Origin: Andalucia godoyi
Lineage: Eukaryota > Discoba > Jakobea > Jakobida > Andaluciidae
DNA length: 64,000 nucleotides
Direction of reading: 5' to 3'
Assembly (NCBI GenBank): GCA_009859145.1
Contig: VRVR01000023.1
Coordinates: 205,319-269,318, forward strand
The notes beneath the pieces were generated by a model, which saw only the letters and a list, made by a program, of their open reading frames with translations, searched no databases and had not been told where the DNA came from. Each line of letters begins with the position of its first letter. The stretch's first letter is position 1. Below, piece by piece: positions 30,570-40,699 of the stretch. The position numbers and the translations under genes are program-made.

Positions 30570-32615
30570 ATGATCACTCGACCCATTACCCATCGTCCAT
30601 CTCCAGCCGTGGCGGTAACAGTGCCTCTGTCGCAGCCGGAAATTTCCTCCAGCATCGGCGCGCATCAACAGGACGCGTTTGCCCCGTCGTATCCGGCACA
30701 TCCTCCGCCACCTCCAGCGGCTCCCGCCTATGCCTATCTATCACATTCGCATTCGCATTCGCATTCACACTCGCATTCGCATCCACAGTCTCATCCGCAG
30801 CCCTCGCACTACCATACACATCCAGGACTGCATGAGATTTCTTCACAAGGCAGACCGGCGTCAACGCCCGTCTATCATCTGCATGATGCACTGCCAGCAG
30901 GTTCACAGCCTCTCCATTTCGGCCCGTATGCATATGCATCGCAGCCCCAATCTCAGGCGCTTCTGCAACCACCTCCACCTCCACCTCCACCACCACCACC
31001 ACAGTCCCTTCACTACTCACAACCCCCGTACTATTCGTCTCCACCGTCGGCAAGCAGCTACTACTACCACCCACAGTTCCAGCAGCACGTCCACCACCAC
31101 CACCACCCCCAATTCTCGCATCACCTGCATCAGTATCCTGCATCTTTTCCGCTGCATCAACAGCAGCAGCAACAACAACAACAACAACAACATGCGCTTC
31201 ACCATCAGCCAATCTATCACCACTTCCCTCCTCCTCCTCCGTCGTCGTCGTCGTCGTCGTTTCTGTCCTCTTTCAACAGTGCGTCGACCTCATCGACTCC
31301 TTCTAGTGGCAGCTCCACCTCGACTCACACGTCGTCTTCTTCGTCCTCTGGCTCGTCGTCATCGTCATCGTCGCCATCGATATCCACGCTGCTGGCAAGG
31401 CCTACTCCGCAAGTGGCCCATGCTCATGCTCATGCTCTGCACAAAGCCCATGCTCATTCCCACTCCCACACACATTCACACGCCAACGCGAATGCAAGTG
31501 CCAATGCGAATGGGCAAGTCGTGGTGGAGTGGAAGCCCGAGAAGCGCCGGTCCCCTCGCTCATGGACGTCGGATGAGGATGCGCTGTTGCTCTCTGCAGT
31601 GTCCCAGCATGGCGCGCGGAACTGGAAAAAGATCGCCAGTGTTGTTGGTTCCAACAAGGATGCTGCATCGTGCTATCAGCGGTTCCACAGGGTTTTGGAT
31701 CCGACGCTGACGCGTGCGGACTGGGCTCTGGAAGAGTGGATGCAGCTCGCGATTGCAGTCCGGTTCCACGGGGCTGCGTGGTCGGCCGTGGCACGTGCGT
31801 TGCCGGGTCGTACCGATGTTGCAGCTCGAAAGAGATGGAAAGACGTGGTTCGAGAAGCAGAGACGGTCGTCGATCCTGCAGAAAAAGGCACCGTCCAAGC
31901 TGCTATCCAGTCACTGCTTCGCGATAACGATGCTGCTGCTGCTGCTGCTGCTGTTGTTGTTGATGTGAAGATGGGAAATGCTAATGACAATGCAAAGGAG
32001 GGTGATGGGGAGAAGAGGACGGAAACGGATGGTGGTGATTGCGAGAGTGCGAAAATCAAATCGAACAGCAATCATGAAGATGGGGAAAAGAGGGACTCTG
32101 GGGATGTCATGAAAAAGTTGTTCAGCGTTGTGGCGGTGGACGTGAGAGGTAAGTTGGTCCCAAGACCGCTGCAATGCGAGTTTCTCCGAGTGTGCGCAGA
32201 AGAATTGGTACCCAAGGATGCGCTCCGTGTGCTGAAAGCAGTGGGGTATGTGCCGACAACCGATACCGCAATCGAAATGGTCCGTATGATCGAGGGCGGC
32301 GTTGCGGCTCCGAGATTTACTATTTCTTCCTCGACGGTGCACTCGGATAGCAGCGATTTGGACAATGACGGTATGCAAGATCTCGATGCGTCGGACGGCT
32401 CTCATGATGGTCCGCTCCGGGACCGCAAACAAGAACAGCAACAAGACGAAGAAGGTGCTGCAGAAGGCGATGATGCCGACGAAGATGGTGATGGAGAGGG
32501 AGAAGAGGCGGTTGGAAGGAAACGACAGCGACGAAAAACTCCAGCAGCATCTACTTCAACAGCAGGAAACGGTGCGAAACGAGTCAAGCCGAGCGTTACC
32601 GAAACATCGTCGTAA
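30570..32615 (+). CDS. Two-repeat Myb/SANT transcription factor with His/Gln/Pro-rich N-terminus
   Basis: A 681-aa protein. Two Myb repeats span about residues 328-435. Repeat 1 runs SPRSWTSDEDALLLSAVSQH to SCYQRFHRVLD, with Trp at the usual first and middle positions. Repeat 2 runs LTRADWALEEWMQLAIAVRF to AARKRWKDVV. The first 320 residues are low-complexity: alternating His-Ser, poly-Pro, poly-Gln, poly-Ser and His-Ala runs. The C-terminus is acidic with a basic end (GRKRQRRK). A DNA-binding regulator is likely; the target is unknown. The sequence before the ATG (TTTCTCTTTGACAG) is a good splice acceptor, so a 5' UTR intron or an upstream exon is possible. Confidence 0.85.
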   Translation: MITRPITHRPSPAVAVTVPLSQPEISSSIGAHQQDAFAPSYPAHPPPPPAAPAYAYLSHSHSHSHSHSHSHPQSHPQPSHYHTHPGLHEISSQGRPASTPVYHLHDALPAGSQPLHFGPYAYASQPQSQALLQPPPPPPPPPPPQSLHYSQPPYYSSPPSASSYYYHPQFQQHVHHHHHPQFSHHLHQYPASFPLHQQQQQQQQQQQHALHHQPIYHHFPPPPPSSSSSSFLSSFNSASTSSTPSSGSSTSTHTSSSSSSGSSSSSSSPSISTLLARPTPQVAHAHAHALHKAHAHSHSHTHSHANANASANANGQVVVEWKPEKRRSPRSWTSDEDALLLSAVSQHGARNWKKIASVVGSNKDAASCYQRFHRVLDPTLTRADWALEEWMQLAIAVRFHGAAWSAVARALPGRTDVAARKRWKDVVREAETVVDPAEKGTVQAAIQSLLRDNDAAAAAAAVVVDVKMGNANDNAKEGDGEKRTETDGGDCESAKIKSNSNHEDGEKRDSGDVMKKLFSVVAVDVRGKLVPRPLQCEFLRVCAEELVPKDALRVLKAVGYVPTTDTAIEMVRMIEGGVAAPRFTISSSTVHSDSSDLDNDGMQDLDASDGSHDGPLRDRKQEQQQDEEGAAEGDDADEDGDGEGEEAVGRKRQRRKTPAASTSTAGNGAKRVKPSVTETSS

Positions 32616-32743
32616 GCAAATTGCGTGCATTCACACATGCAGCACGTGTATATATGTATTTGTATCTTTTAATTAAAAGAGAAACACCTGGATCTGACCA
32701 AGTGCAAACCCAAGCCGAGCCCAACACTCAAACGCGGGATAAC

Positions 32744-33550
32744 TCAATAGACAGCCATGAGCGCAAAGCAAGTGTAGACGAGAGCGACAGGGTACGCAAC
32801 GAGCCACTTCTGGTGTGCCATGCCGCAGACAGAGACGAAGAGTTGTGACGCAGCGTATGTGGACCACGACACCACAGACCACATCATGATTGCAACGGTC
32901 ATGCCTGCAGACGACACCGGGACGACAAGGAGCAGGAGTACCAGGAGGACGATCGGCAGCAGCGAGTAGCCAAGCACTGCGACAGTTCTGCTGACGTCGA
33001 TCCCCCCAAGCCCCGCCGGCATCATTAGGTTGAGCAGCGAGTACATTCCTAGACAACCCATCATCCCGACGCCATAGATCATACCAAAATGGATTTTGCC
33101 TCGAAGAAGCAGTGCAAAGCCCAGCGCCGCACAGAAGAGCAGCGGTCCGGCCAGATCAGAGTCGTCAAAAACATGAGTGTCGCGCCCTCGCGATGAAAAA
33201 GGGTTCAGCACCGCAAGTGTCTTGTTCGCAATATGTGCCGGATGAATGCCCAGTTCTTCCAACAGCGGTGGTTCATTTGCATAGTCCTCCTCCTCATCAA
33301 ATGGCAAATCCGAGTTTGGAAGCTGGCCAAGCGACTCGGACGCATGCAAAGCTCGAGACGATACACTGCTGGCCTTCATGTGACTATTGCTATTGCCACC
33401 ACCACTACTACTAATACTACTACTGCCGTTGATACCATTATTGCCGTGCATGGAAGATGGAGCAGCTCCGTAGTCCGCAAACCCGACCGAGGTCGAATCC
33501 GGGGTTCCGTCAGAATCGTCAAAAATAGCAGTACTAAGGCGCTGCGACAT
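32744..33550 (-). CDS. Yip1-domain family protein (YIPF5/Yip1-like)
   Basis: A 268-aa Golgi/ER membrane protein. The cytosolic N-terminus ends with the family signature PPLLEELGI then ANKTLAVLNPF (about 94-117). The C-terminal half has about five hydrophobic spans (LAGPLLFCAALGFALLL, FGMIYGVGMMGCLGMYSLL, VAVLGYSLLPIVLLVLLLL, and two more to the C-terminus). The Yip1 branch works with YIF1 and Rab GTPases in ER-Golgi transport; that is known for the family. The N-terminal poly-Ser/Gly/Asn run is low complexity. It is divergent from the HSP90 gene with 351 bp between starts. Confidence 0.9.
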   Translation of the reverse strand: MSQRLSTAIFDDSDGTPDSTSVGFADYGAAPSSMHGNNGINGSSSISSSGGGNSNSHMKASSVSSRALHASESLGQLPNSDLPFDEEEDYANEPPLLEELGIHPAHIANKTLAVLNPFSSRGRDTHVFDDSDLAGPLLFCAALGFALLLRGKIHFGMIYGVGMMGCLGMYSLLNLMMPAGLGGIDVSRTVAVLGYSLLPIVLLVLLLLVVPVSSAGMTVAIMMWSVVSWSTYAASQLFVSVCGMAHQKWLVAYPVALVYTCFALMAVY

Positions 33551-33704
33551 CTCGAACCAAAAATTTAATTAGAATTATTTTTTTTTTGGTCATAAACGAC
33601 AATAAATATCAATCATCGTAATGGTGACTGATCAACAACCAGGAAGAGGAAAAGAAAAGTCGCTGAAGAGAAAACGGGTCTTGCCTTTGTATTCGGTCTG
33701 AATC

Positions 33705-33719
33705 CGTAGTTGAACTACG
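33705..33719. promoter_or_regulatory. 15-bp palindrome in divergent promoter
   Basis: CGTAGTT-G-AACTACG, with 7-bp perfect arms around one base, lies midway between the start codons of the YIPF gene (33550) and the HSP90 gene (33902). Such symmetry suits a dimeric DNA-binding protein. No factor is known to me. Confidence 0.3.
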
Positions 33720-33901
33720 ACCAGTGATTCCACGTCATCGTTGAATTCCTCAAGTTGAGCAACAGTTCATCTTTTGGCAATTTCGCACTTTAATTTTTGT
33801 CCAACTCTGTGTTGCGTGTGTACGTGTACGTGTGTGCAGACCGACAAATTAAAACGTGAGAAAAACACGAAAAGCAATCGCAAAAGAAAGAAAGAAAAAG
33901 A

Positions 33902-35965
33902 ATGTTTGGAGGTCGTTCATTTGTGGTTCGGCGAGTTGCGCCGATGGTTGCAAAGGCGCATTGTCCGCGAGTGTATTTTTCATCGTCTTCATCGACGGCA
34001 GGTGTTGAGCGCCATGCATTCCAGGCAGAGACGTCGCAGCTGCTCAAGATAGCAGCACAGAGCTTGTATACAGACAAGGAAGTGTTTCTTCGCGAGCTTA
34101 TTTCGAATGCGTCGGACGCGTGCCAGAAGGTACGGTATCTTGAGAACACAGGCGAGCAGATTGTGGACTCGCATGTGGAACTGGGAATTCATATTACTGT
34201 CAATGCCGATGAAAAGGTGCTTGTGATTGAGGATCGCGGGATCGGGATGACGAGGGAGGAACTGAAGGAGAATCTGGGAACCATCGCAAAATCAGGGACG
34301 AGAGCATTTGCAGCGAAGCACGCAGACATGAAGGATGTGATTGGGCAGTTTGGAGTGGGATTCTACTCGGCGTTCATGGTGGCCAACTCGGTCAAGGTGT
34401 TTTCAAAGTCGGCGATTGCAAAGAATGCACAGGAAAAGGCAAATTTGTGGGAATCGGACATCTCTGGGTATTACACTGTCCAGGAGGCGGACCAGAATGC
34501 AGTTGAGGTTCCGCGCGGGACGCGAATTGAACTGCATTTGAACGAGAGCTCGGCCGAGTTTGCAAAACCCGAGGTGATTGAAAAGCTGGTTTCCAGATAT
34601 TCGTCCTTTATTGGAGTGCCCATCACTGTCAATGGAAAGAGAATCAACACAGTTAGCCCCATCTGGACCAGCGATCCCAAGAAAGTCACCGAAAAGGACT
34701 ATCACGAATTCTACAGGTTTGCGGCCGACGCATATGACGAGCCTCGCTTCCACTTGCATTTCTCGACAGACTACCCAGTGCAGCTGCGATCCATCATCTT
34801 TGTCCCGAGAACGCATGTGGAGAAGTTTGGTATGGGCAGGCAGGAGTCTGGCATTGCACTTTATTCGAGGAAGGTTCTCATTCAGAAGCCTGCAAAGAAT
34901 CTCGTCCCAGACTGGATGCGATTCCTGAAGGGCGTGGTGGACTGCGAGGATATTCCACTGAACATTTCACGCGAGTCGATGCAGGACACTCGTTTGATGA
35001 ACACCATCAATACTGCGGTCAGTCGAAAAGTCTTGTCGTGGCTCAAGTCCAAGGCTGAAATCAAGGAAGAGGTGCCAAAAGAAGAAGAAGCGACGGCGGC
35101 GTTGCAGAAAGAGGAATACGATGCATTCTTTAGAGAGTTCGGAGTCTTCATCAAGGAAGGCGCTGTTGTGGACCAACAGAACCGTGACCAGATTGCGCCA
35201 CTGCTTCGATTCGAGTCGAGCAAGACCAGACCGGGAGAGTTTGTGTCGCTGGATGTGTACACCAACCGAAACCCGGGATCGCAGATTTTGTTCGTACAGG
35301 TCCCGTCTCGTGCGCTTGCCGAAAAGTCTCCGTACATCGAGGCCTTCATTCAGGAAGGAATCGAAGTACTGTACTCGTTTGACGCTGTTGATGAATTTTT
35401 GTTCAATGCTTTGGGCCAGTATCGAAACCGAAAGTTTCTGTCTGCGTCGTCATCCGAGGCGCAAAAGTTGATTTCAGAGAAGAGCAGCGAAAGCGAGAGC
35501 AAGGACAAAGACAATCTGGATGAAACCGAGGACGGCAAGAAGAAGTCGGACGGCGACAAGCCTTCCGGCGCCGCTGAAGACCCAGAGTTTTCCAGCTGGG
35601 TGCAATCGTCCTTGTCTGATCGTGTAGACTCGGTATCTGTGGTGAAACGCGCATCCTCTACGCCGCTTGTTGTCTTGGATCACGAGTCTCCAATGCTGCG
35701 AAAGATGATGAAAATGGCAGGACAAGGCGGTGCATTGGCCAATGCCAATTTCGCAAAGCACCAGATTCAGGTGTTCTCGTCCAACCCCATTATGCAAAGT
35801 CTGGCCAACATTCGCAAATCGGATGAGGAAACTGCGGCGCTGATCGTGGAGCAATTGTTCGAGAATGCTCTTGTCACGGCGGGCATCATGGACGAGCCAC
35901 GGGAGATGGTCCCTCGAATCAACAAGATTATCGAGCTGGCTTTGAAATCCAGCAAACCGCAGTGA
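33902..35965 (+). CDS. TRAP1: Mitochondrial-type HSP90 (TRAP1-like)
   Basis: A 687-aa ATP-dependent chaperone. The N-terminal ~35 residues are basic and Ser-rich without acids (MFGGRSFVVRRVAPMVAK), a typical mitochondrial leader. The GHKL ATPase domain shows FLRELISNASDACQKVRYLE (about 62-81), EDRGIGMTREELKENLGTIA (about 110-129) and GQFGVGFYSAFMVA (about 147-160). The middle domain has PLNISRES with the catalytic Arg. There is no C-terminal MEEVD, which excludes the cytosolic form. A charged Lys/Asp/Glu insert (about 520-560) is less usual. A plastid location cannot be excluded if this is an alga. Confidence 0.92.
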   Translation: MFGGRSFVVRRVAPMVAKAHCPRVYFSSSSSTAGVERHAFQAETSQLLKIAAQSLYTDKEVFLRELISNASDACQKVRYLENTGEQIVDSHVELGIHITVNADEKVLVIEDRGIGMTREELKENLGTIAKSGTRAFAAKHADMKDVIGQFGVGFYSAFMVANSVKVFSKSAIAKNAQEKANLWESDISGYYTVQEADQNAVEVPRGTRIELHLNESSAEFAKPEVIEKLVSRYSSFIGVPITVNGKRINTVSPIWTSDPKKVTEKDYHEFYRFAADAYDEPRFHLHFSTDYPVQLRSIIFVPRTHVEKFGMGRQESGIALYSRKVLIQKPAKNLVPDWMRFLKGVVDCEDIPLNISRESMQDTRLMNTINTAVSRKVLSWLKSKAEIKEEVPKEEEATAALQKEEYDAFFREFGVFIKEGAVVDQQNRDQIAPLLRFESSKTRPGEFVSLDVYTNRNPGSQILFVQVPSRALAEKSPYIEAFIQEGIEVLYSFDAVDEFLFNALGQYRNRKFLSASSSEAQKLISEKSSESESKDKDNLDETEDGKKKSDGDKPSGAAEDPEFSSWVQSSLSDRVDSVSVVKRASSTPLVVLDHESPMLRKMMKMAGQGGALANANFAKHQIQVFSSNPIMQSLANIRKSDEETAALIVEQLFENALVTAGIMDEPREMVPRINKIIELALKSSKPQ

Positions 35966-36123
35966 GGACGCTCTCTGTGAATTTGCAAATGCTGTGCTTA
36001 CTCCTTCTGCGTGAGGGGAGGCCCAAAAGAAAAAAGAAAAAGAAGAAGAAAAAACAAAAAAACACGCACACATTAAAAGAAGAAGATACCATATTTTAAC
36101 ATTCTGGGATTTGCACGTGATGC

Positions 36124-38907
36124 TCATAGCGGATTGGGACGGACTGCTGTTTTTCGATTGGTTGATGACGCAAACTGTTCGCACTCATGAGAAGAAACAG
36201 TGTGGTTCAGTCGACCCGATGCAAACTCGGCAGACCCACCACCCTTTCCAGAATGAACAGCAAAGAACTGCTGCAGCACTTGATTCGCTGCAAGTCCCGA
36301 GCGCGTTGTGGAAAAACAAAACACTCGGAGGCCGACAACCAATAACTGTGCCGCAAGCGGTCGGGCATTCGCAAGATCTTGTCCGAACATGCGAGGAACA
36401 TCCATTGAAACTTTGGCAGACACCACCTTCTGTGCAACTTCTGCATCGACAAAATGAACAATAACGATACCAAGCGCATCAGAAGACGGCTGCGGATACG
36501 ATTGGCAGGATGCTCGCAAAAGTGTCTTGCCAAGATCGACAATCGATGCTTCATATGCTTCCGACTTGTCCGCCAGCGCATGGACACGATTTTCTACTAG
36601 AGGGACAGTAGTGCGAAGAGTGGTCGCCACCCGGTGCGCGATTGCCGACTCGTCCAAGAGTAATCGAACACACGCCGCACCAGCTACGGCTTCTATTCGA
36701 CGAACACCGGCGGCAACGGAACCTTCATTCAGGATGCGGAACGGATAAATGTCATTCAGGCTCTTTGTGTGTGTGCCGCCACATAGCTCGATGGACCCAT
36801 CCCCTACTGAAACAACCCGAACAAGATCTTTGTACTTTTCAGAAAACAACGCAACCGCACCACTGCGACTTGCCTGCTCCATGGACATTTCGCGGACAGA
36901 TATCGCTGAGGAACCTTGAGAAACACTTTGCACGTCTTCTTGGACACGATGGAGTTCCTCTGCGGTAAGCGCGCGAGAAAACGTGAAATCGAACCGCAAT
37001 CGAGAATCATCCACATGTGATCCAGCCTGGACAACTTGATGTGCTCCCAGCTCACGGCGCAGTGCAGCATGGAGAAGGTGGGTGGCGGAGTGGTGCACGC
37101 GAATAAGCGCTCGTCGTCGCTCATCGACTTGCGCAGTAGCCTTGATGGCAGATAACAGGACCGGGGAAACTGCTTCGACCGTTTCGGTAGTGTTTGCTGG
37201 CAGCAACTCCATGACGGTATCGGCGACGGCCCGCACAGACCACGCATCCTCAGATCGAATGCGGAGGACGGTGCAATCTTCGAAGACATGTTGCGCGTCA
37301 TCCACGATCAAACGGTAGGGTTTCTCGAATCCCGGTAGCACCAGCTCGACATAGCCCTTGTCGCCCACTTGGCCTCCAGACTCGGCATAAAACGGACACT
37401 CGCTCAGGACCATCCATCCGGAATTCGAATCTAGCGGGTCCACGGCCAATCCGACAATAGATGACAACACTTTGAGATTGTCGTAGCCAACAAACGAGGA
37501 CTTCAAGGCGGCTTTCATCCACAACTCTCGAATCGGAGGTGGTGGGACGGATCGAGATGCGCTCCCTTGCAGCGAATTCTGCTTTGAAGTCGCTTTCTGT
37601 TTGTTCATCAGCTGATCAAACCCAGGCAGATCAACCAACGCGCCCGCATCTCGCGCGATTGTTGCAGTCAGATCAATCGGAAATCCAAACGTGTCATGGA
37701 GGTCAAACGCCAAGTCTGCAGGAATCGTTACCTGCGGTGCATCGTTCTGAACAGCAGCCGCCTTGGATACAAAGAAAGAGTTCAGCATTCCGAGTCCTTG
37801 ATCAAGGGTACGCAGAAACGATAGCTCTTCTCCATTCACGATAGAACAAACGGAGTCGATTCGCTCCATCACGTATGGATATGCCTCGCGCATGATTTCC
37901 GCGACAACTGGACACAAGTCGGACAAGAACGGCGCAGACGACGACAACCCTGCGGCTCGCTGCAATTCCGCTCCATACCGGATGGCTCGTCTCATGATCC
38001 TTCGCAACACGTATCCTCGTCCCACATTCTTCGGAACCACTCCGTCTGCAACGAGGAATGTCATTGCCCGCAGATGATCCGCGACGACCCTTAGTGCCGT
38101 CTCCACCTTTGCAGACAGTCGGGCCTCCTGGGACAGCCCGAGCCGCGCACATATTGCCCCAATCAATGCTTGAAATTCATCTGTTTCGTAATTGGACCTG
38201 ACATTCTGCAGAACGGACATCAGTCTTTCCAGACCCATGCCGGTATCAATGCACAGCGCAGGTAAGTCTCCCGCATGCAATCCGCTCGCATCCTTTCGGA
38301 ACTGCATGAACACAACATTCCAAATCTCCAGCCAGCGGTCATCGTGAGAATCGCCTGGGTTTCCTGTCTTGTCCCAGAATATCTCTGTGCAATAGCCATA
38401 CGGACCCGCTCCGTCGCCCATCATCCAAACGTTATCGGAGTCAAACCGAAAGATCTTATCAGCAGGAACACCAATCTTATGGTGCCACAAATCCCACGAG
38501 TGCTTGTCACTCTCATGAACAGATACCGCAAGTCTGCCTTCGGGAAGCCTCATGTCCTGCGTCAGGAATTCCCATGCGAATCGAATGCCATCCTCCTTTT
38601 GAAATCGGCCATTGAAGGCAAAATTACCAAGCATCTCAAAAAACGTGTGATGACGCGGCGTATATCCTACATTATCCAAATCATTGTGTTTTCCACCAGC
38701 TCGAACACACCTCTGAACAGAAACAGCACTGTTCTTCTCGGGTGCTGCGCGTGTCCCCAAAAAGCAGTCTTTGAACTGCACCATTCCGGAATTCGTAAAC
38801 AAGAGCGTTGGATCGCCTTGTGGAATCAAGGATGATGAAGGAACATGCGTGTGGCCTCGGATTTTAAAGAATTCCACAAACGACTTTCGCACATGTTGCG
38901 CATTCAT
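36124..38907 (-). CDS. Alanyl-tRNA synthetase
   Basis: Class II aminoacyl-tRNA synthetase charging tRNA-Ala. From the ATG at 38907 it has 927 aa. Motif 1 region: FFKIRGHTHVPSSSLIP then LLFTNSGMVQFKDCFLG. Motif 2: RHHTFFEMLGNFAFNGRFQK. Motif 3: GMGLERLMSVL (about 222). The editing domain has HSATHLLHAALRRELG (about 603-618) and CGGTHTKSLNDI (about 707), giving the HXXXH and CXXXH zinc ligands. The C-Ala domain is present. Before the ATG the frame stays open for 52 codons without another ATG; the extension is rich in basic and hydroxylated residues, so a second form from a non-AUG start is possible. Confidence 0.95.
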   Translation of the reverse strand: MNAQHVRKSFVEFFKIRGHTHVPSSSLIPQGDPTLLFTNSGMVQFKDCFLGTRAAPEKNSAVSVQRCVRAGGKHNDLDNVGYTPRHHTFFEMLGNFAFNGRFQKEDGIRFAWEFLTQDMRLPEGRLAVSVHESDKHSWDLWHHKIGVPADKIFRFDSDNVWMMGDGAGPYGYCTEIFWDKTGNPGDSHDDRWLEIWNVVFMQFRKDASGLHAGDLPALCIDTGMGLERLMSVLQNVRSNYETDEFQALIGAICARLGLSQEARLSAKVETALRVVADHLRAMTFLVADGVVPKNVGRGYVLRRIMRRAIRYGAELQRAAGLSSSAPFLSDLCPVVAEIMREAYPYVMERIDSVCSIVNGEELSFLRTLDQGLGMLNSFFVSKAAAVQNDAPQVTIPADLAFDLHDTFGFPIDLTATIARDAGALVDLPGFDQLMNKQKATSKQNSLQGSASRSVPPPPIRELWMKAALKSSFVGYDNLKVLSSIVGLAVDPLDSNSGWMVLSECPFYAESGGQVGDKGYVELVLPGFEKPYRLIVDDAQHVFEDCTVLRIRSEDAWSVRAVADTVMELLPANTTETVEAVSPVLLSAIKATAQVDERRRALIRVHHSATHLLHAALRRELGAHQVVQAGSHVDDSRLRFDFTFSRALTAEELHRVQEDVQSVSQGSSAISVREMSMEQASRSGAVALFSEKYKDLVRVVSVGDGSIELCGGTHTKSLNDIYPFRILNEGSVAAGVRRIEAVAGAACVRLLLDESAIAHRVATTLRTTVPLVENRVHALADKSEAYEASIVDLGKTLLRASCQSYPQPSSDALGIVIVHFVDAEVAQKVVSAKVSMDVPRMFGQDLANARPLAAQLLVVGLRVFCFSTTRSGLAANQVLQQFFAVHSGKGGGSAEFASGRLNHTVSSHECEQFASSTNRKTAVRPNPL

Positions 38908-39453
38908 ATTGCCGTAATGCTGCTTCGAAACACAGAAGGAAAGGGAAGAAGAAAAACCAAAAACACCACCAACCAACCCGTCTTTGTGATCTTTCCTCTC
39001 CGCTTGCTTGGATATTATTAAATTAACAAACACTGAATGCTTGGTTCGCTTTGCCAAGTCCAACAGACGGGCACGAAAAGCAAAATGAGGAAGCAGAACA
39101 ATAAGGGCGCTTCCATAAAATTCAATTCACAAATTCCAGCAGTTCCTCAAACCGGTCTTCTTTTTCTCCTTTCCGTTTCTCTCTCGTTTCCTTTTCCCTT
39201 TTGCCTGTTATCCGCTGTCTCTCGTCCCTTTGGATTTTGTTTGGTGAACCCATTCCCTTTTTCCCTCTTTCCGTTTCTCTCGTTTCACCTTGGACTTCGT
39301 TGTGTCAAATAAAATATTGAATAAAACACTGCTGCGTTCGTATTTTTGATGTTTCACCGTTTTTATTTGGCACCACATCCTCCTCACACTTCGCCACGCG
39401 TTGTCGGGTTTGTTTGTTTCGTCGGTTTCATACTTGCACATTTTCGGAACCCG

Positions 39454-40640
39454 ATGGTGCAGGTGGTGAAAGCTGCGCTCCGAGAGCGGCTGCGCTATCC
39501 CGATCTGCACGATGCCCTCCCGATCTGGGTGAACGATTTGCCGTTCATCACGTGGCGCGGCGCACTTCTGCTAAAAACCACTACCTCGCCCTTGTGTTGG
39601 AGAATGACCTGCCCTTTCCCGATTTCAAGGATTCGTTCTGGATGAATGCATTTTACGTTTCTGGATGGCCGCATCACTGCTACTTCTTCCGAGTCCGTCC
39701 CTGCACTCACCGCCTTTGCGGAGGAGCATTGGGACGACCATCCGCGGCTGCAGGAAGTCGGGTACAGAGGGGAGTACTGCCAAGCGTTGCGGCATCTCGC
39801 GAGAGAGTGCCAAACCAACATGGCAAACGGCTTCAAGTCCGGTCTTGAGGCGAAGCCGCGTCGCCATGTCTTCGCATTCATTCCCGCAGACAGCCAAGAC
39901 GGACGGCGTGTCGGTGTCCTTCGTCCCCGAGTACGAGACCATGCGCAGACCGCGTGCGGCTGACGACGAGATGGTCCCCAGAGAGCCCCACCCCAGGAGA
40001 AGGCGCGGGGCAGCGGGGCGCGAGGATCAGCAGCAGCAGCAGCAGCCGCGTCAGGTGCCGGCGGACATGACGCTTGTCGGGATCGACCCAGGGCGCACAA
40101 ACATCTTGACCGCGTTCGACGGGACTTCCGTGCGCAGCGAGATGCGCAACCAGTGGTATCATGCCACCGGTGCAAATGCCGAGCGCAAGTGGATGGAGCA
40201 ACGCAGCGGTCGTGTCAAGAAGCAGCAGGCGACGGCCAAGCTGCTGGACCGTCTGGCTACCCGCGACCAGGTGGCACTCTTTTTTAGGTTCCATCAACAC
40301 CCGAAGAGGGTGCGCATGCGGATGCTCGAGAATCCGGTGTTGCGTCGTGAGTGCTTCGTGTCCCGGGGGTTGAGACACTGCGCCACAGTGAACTGTCCAT
40401 CTGACCGCGGTTCTTGTGTCGGAATCCACGCGGTATTCCCAGTGCAAGCGAGTTGGAGTCTCGCGAAGGGCAGTCCATGCGAAGCTCGGAGGAAGTAAGG
40501 TGTGCGCAACATTTATTTGAAGAACGCCGCAAGGTGTGTTGGGGCTGCCCCCTTTCCGTCCATGGCGACATGGCCCGGTGCTGCAACACTAATTACGCAT
40601 GGCTGGCGATGGCTATGCATACTCGGTGTGCAATGTAGGC
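39454..40640 (+). pseudogene. TnpB/Fanzor-like (OMEGA-type) RuvC nuclease relic
   Basis: The best-preserved frame (about 39890-40280) reads TLVGIDPGRTNILTAFDG and then NQWYHATGANAERKWMEQR. This is the RuvC-I block of IS605/IS607 TnpB and eukaryotic Fanzor proteins, with the catalytic Asp in GIDPGR and the usual downstream W-Y-H motif. Upstream segments that fit an N-terminal helical part are spread over three frames: LPFITWRGALLLK (39538-39576), NHYLALVLENDLPFPDFKDS (about 39575-39635) and FAEEHWDDHPRLQEVGYRGE (about 39716-39775). Stops and frame changes show it is broken. RuvC-II and RuvC-III cannot be placed with confidence; CWGCP at 40540 might be a worn zinc-finger remnant. GC is higher than in its neighbours. 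No terminal repeats were found by eye. Confidence 0.6.
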
Positions 40641-40699
40641 GTGCGAAGCGATTTTTATTATTATTATTATTATCTAAAATAAAAATTACAAGGTGTGAA

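Noticed and set aside
39499-39529. The relic nuclease frame reads LHDALPI, and the opposite strand reads IGRASC, as in translated Illumina adapter sequence.
   Set aside because: At nucleotide level the segment differs from the adapter at four positions, all third codon positions of that frame. It is not a literal adapter copy; the similarity is curious but I treat it as chance.
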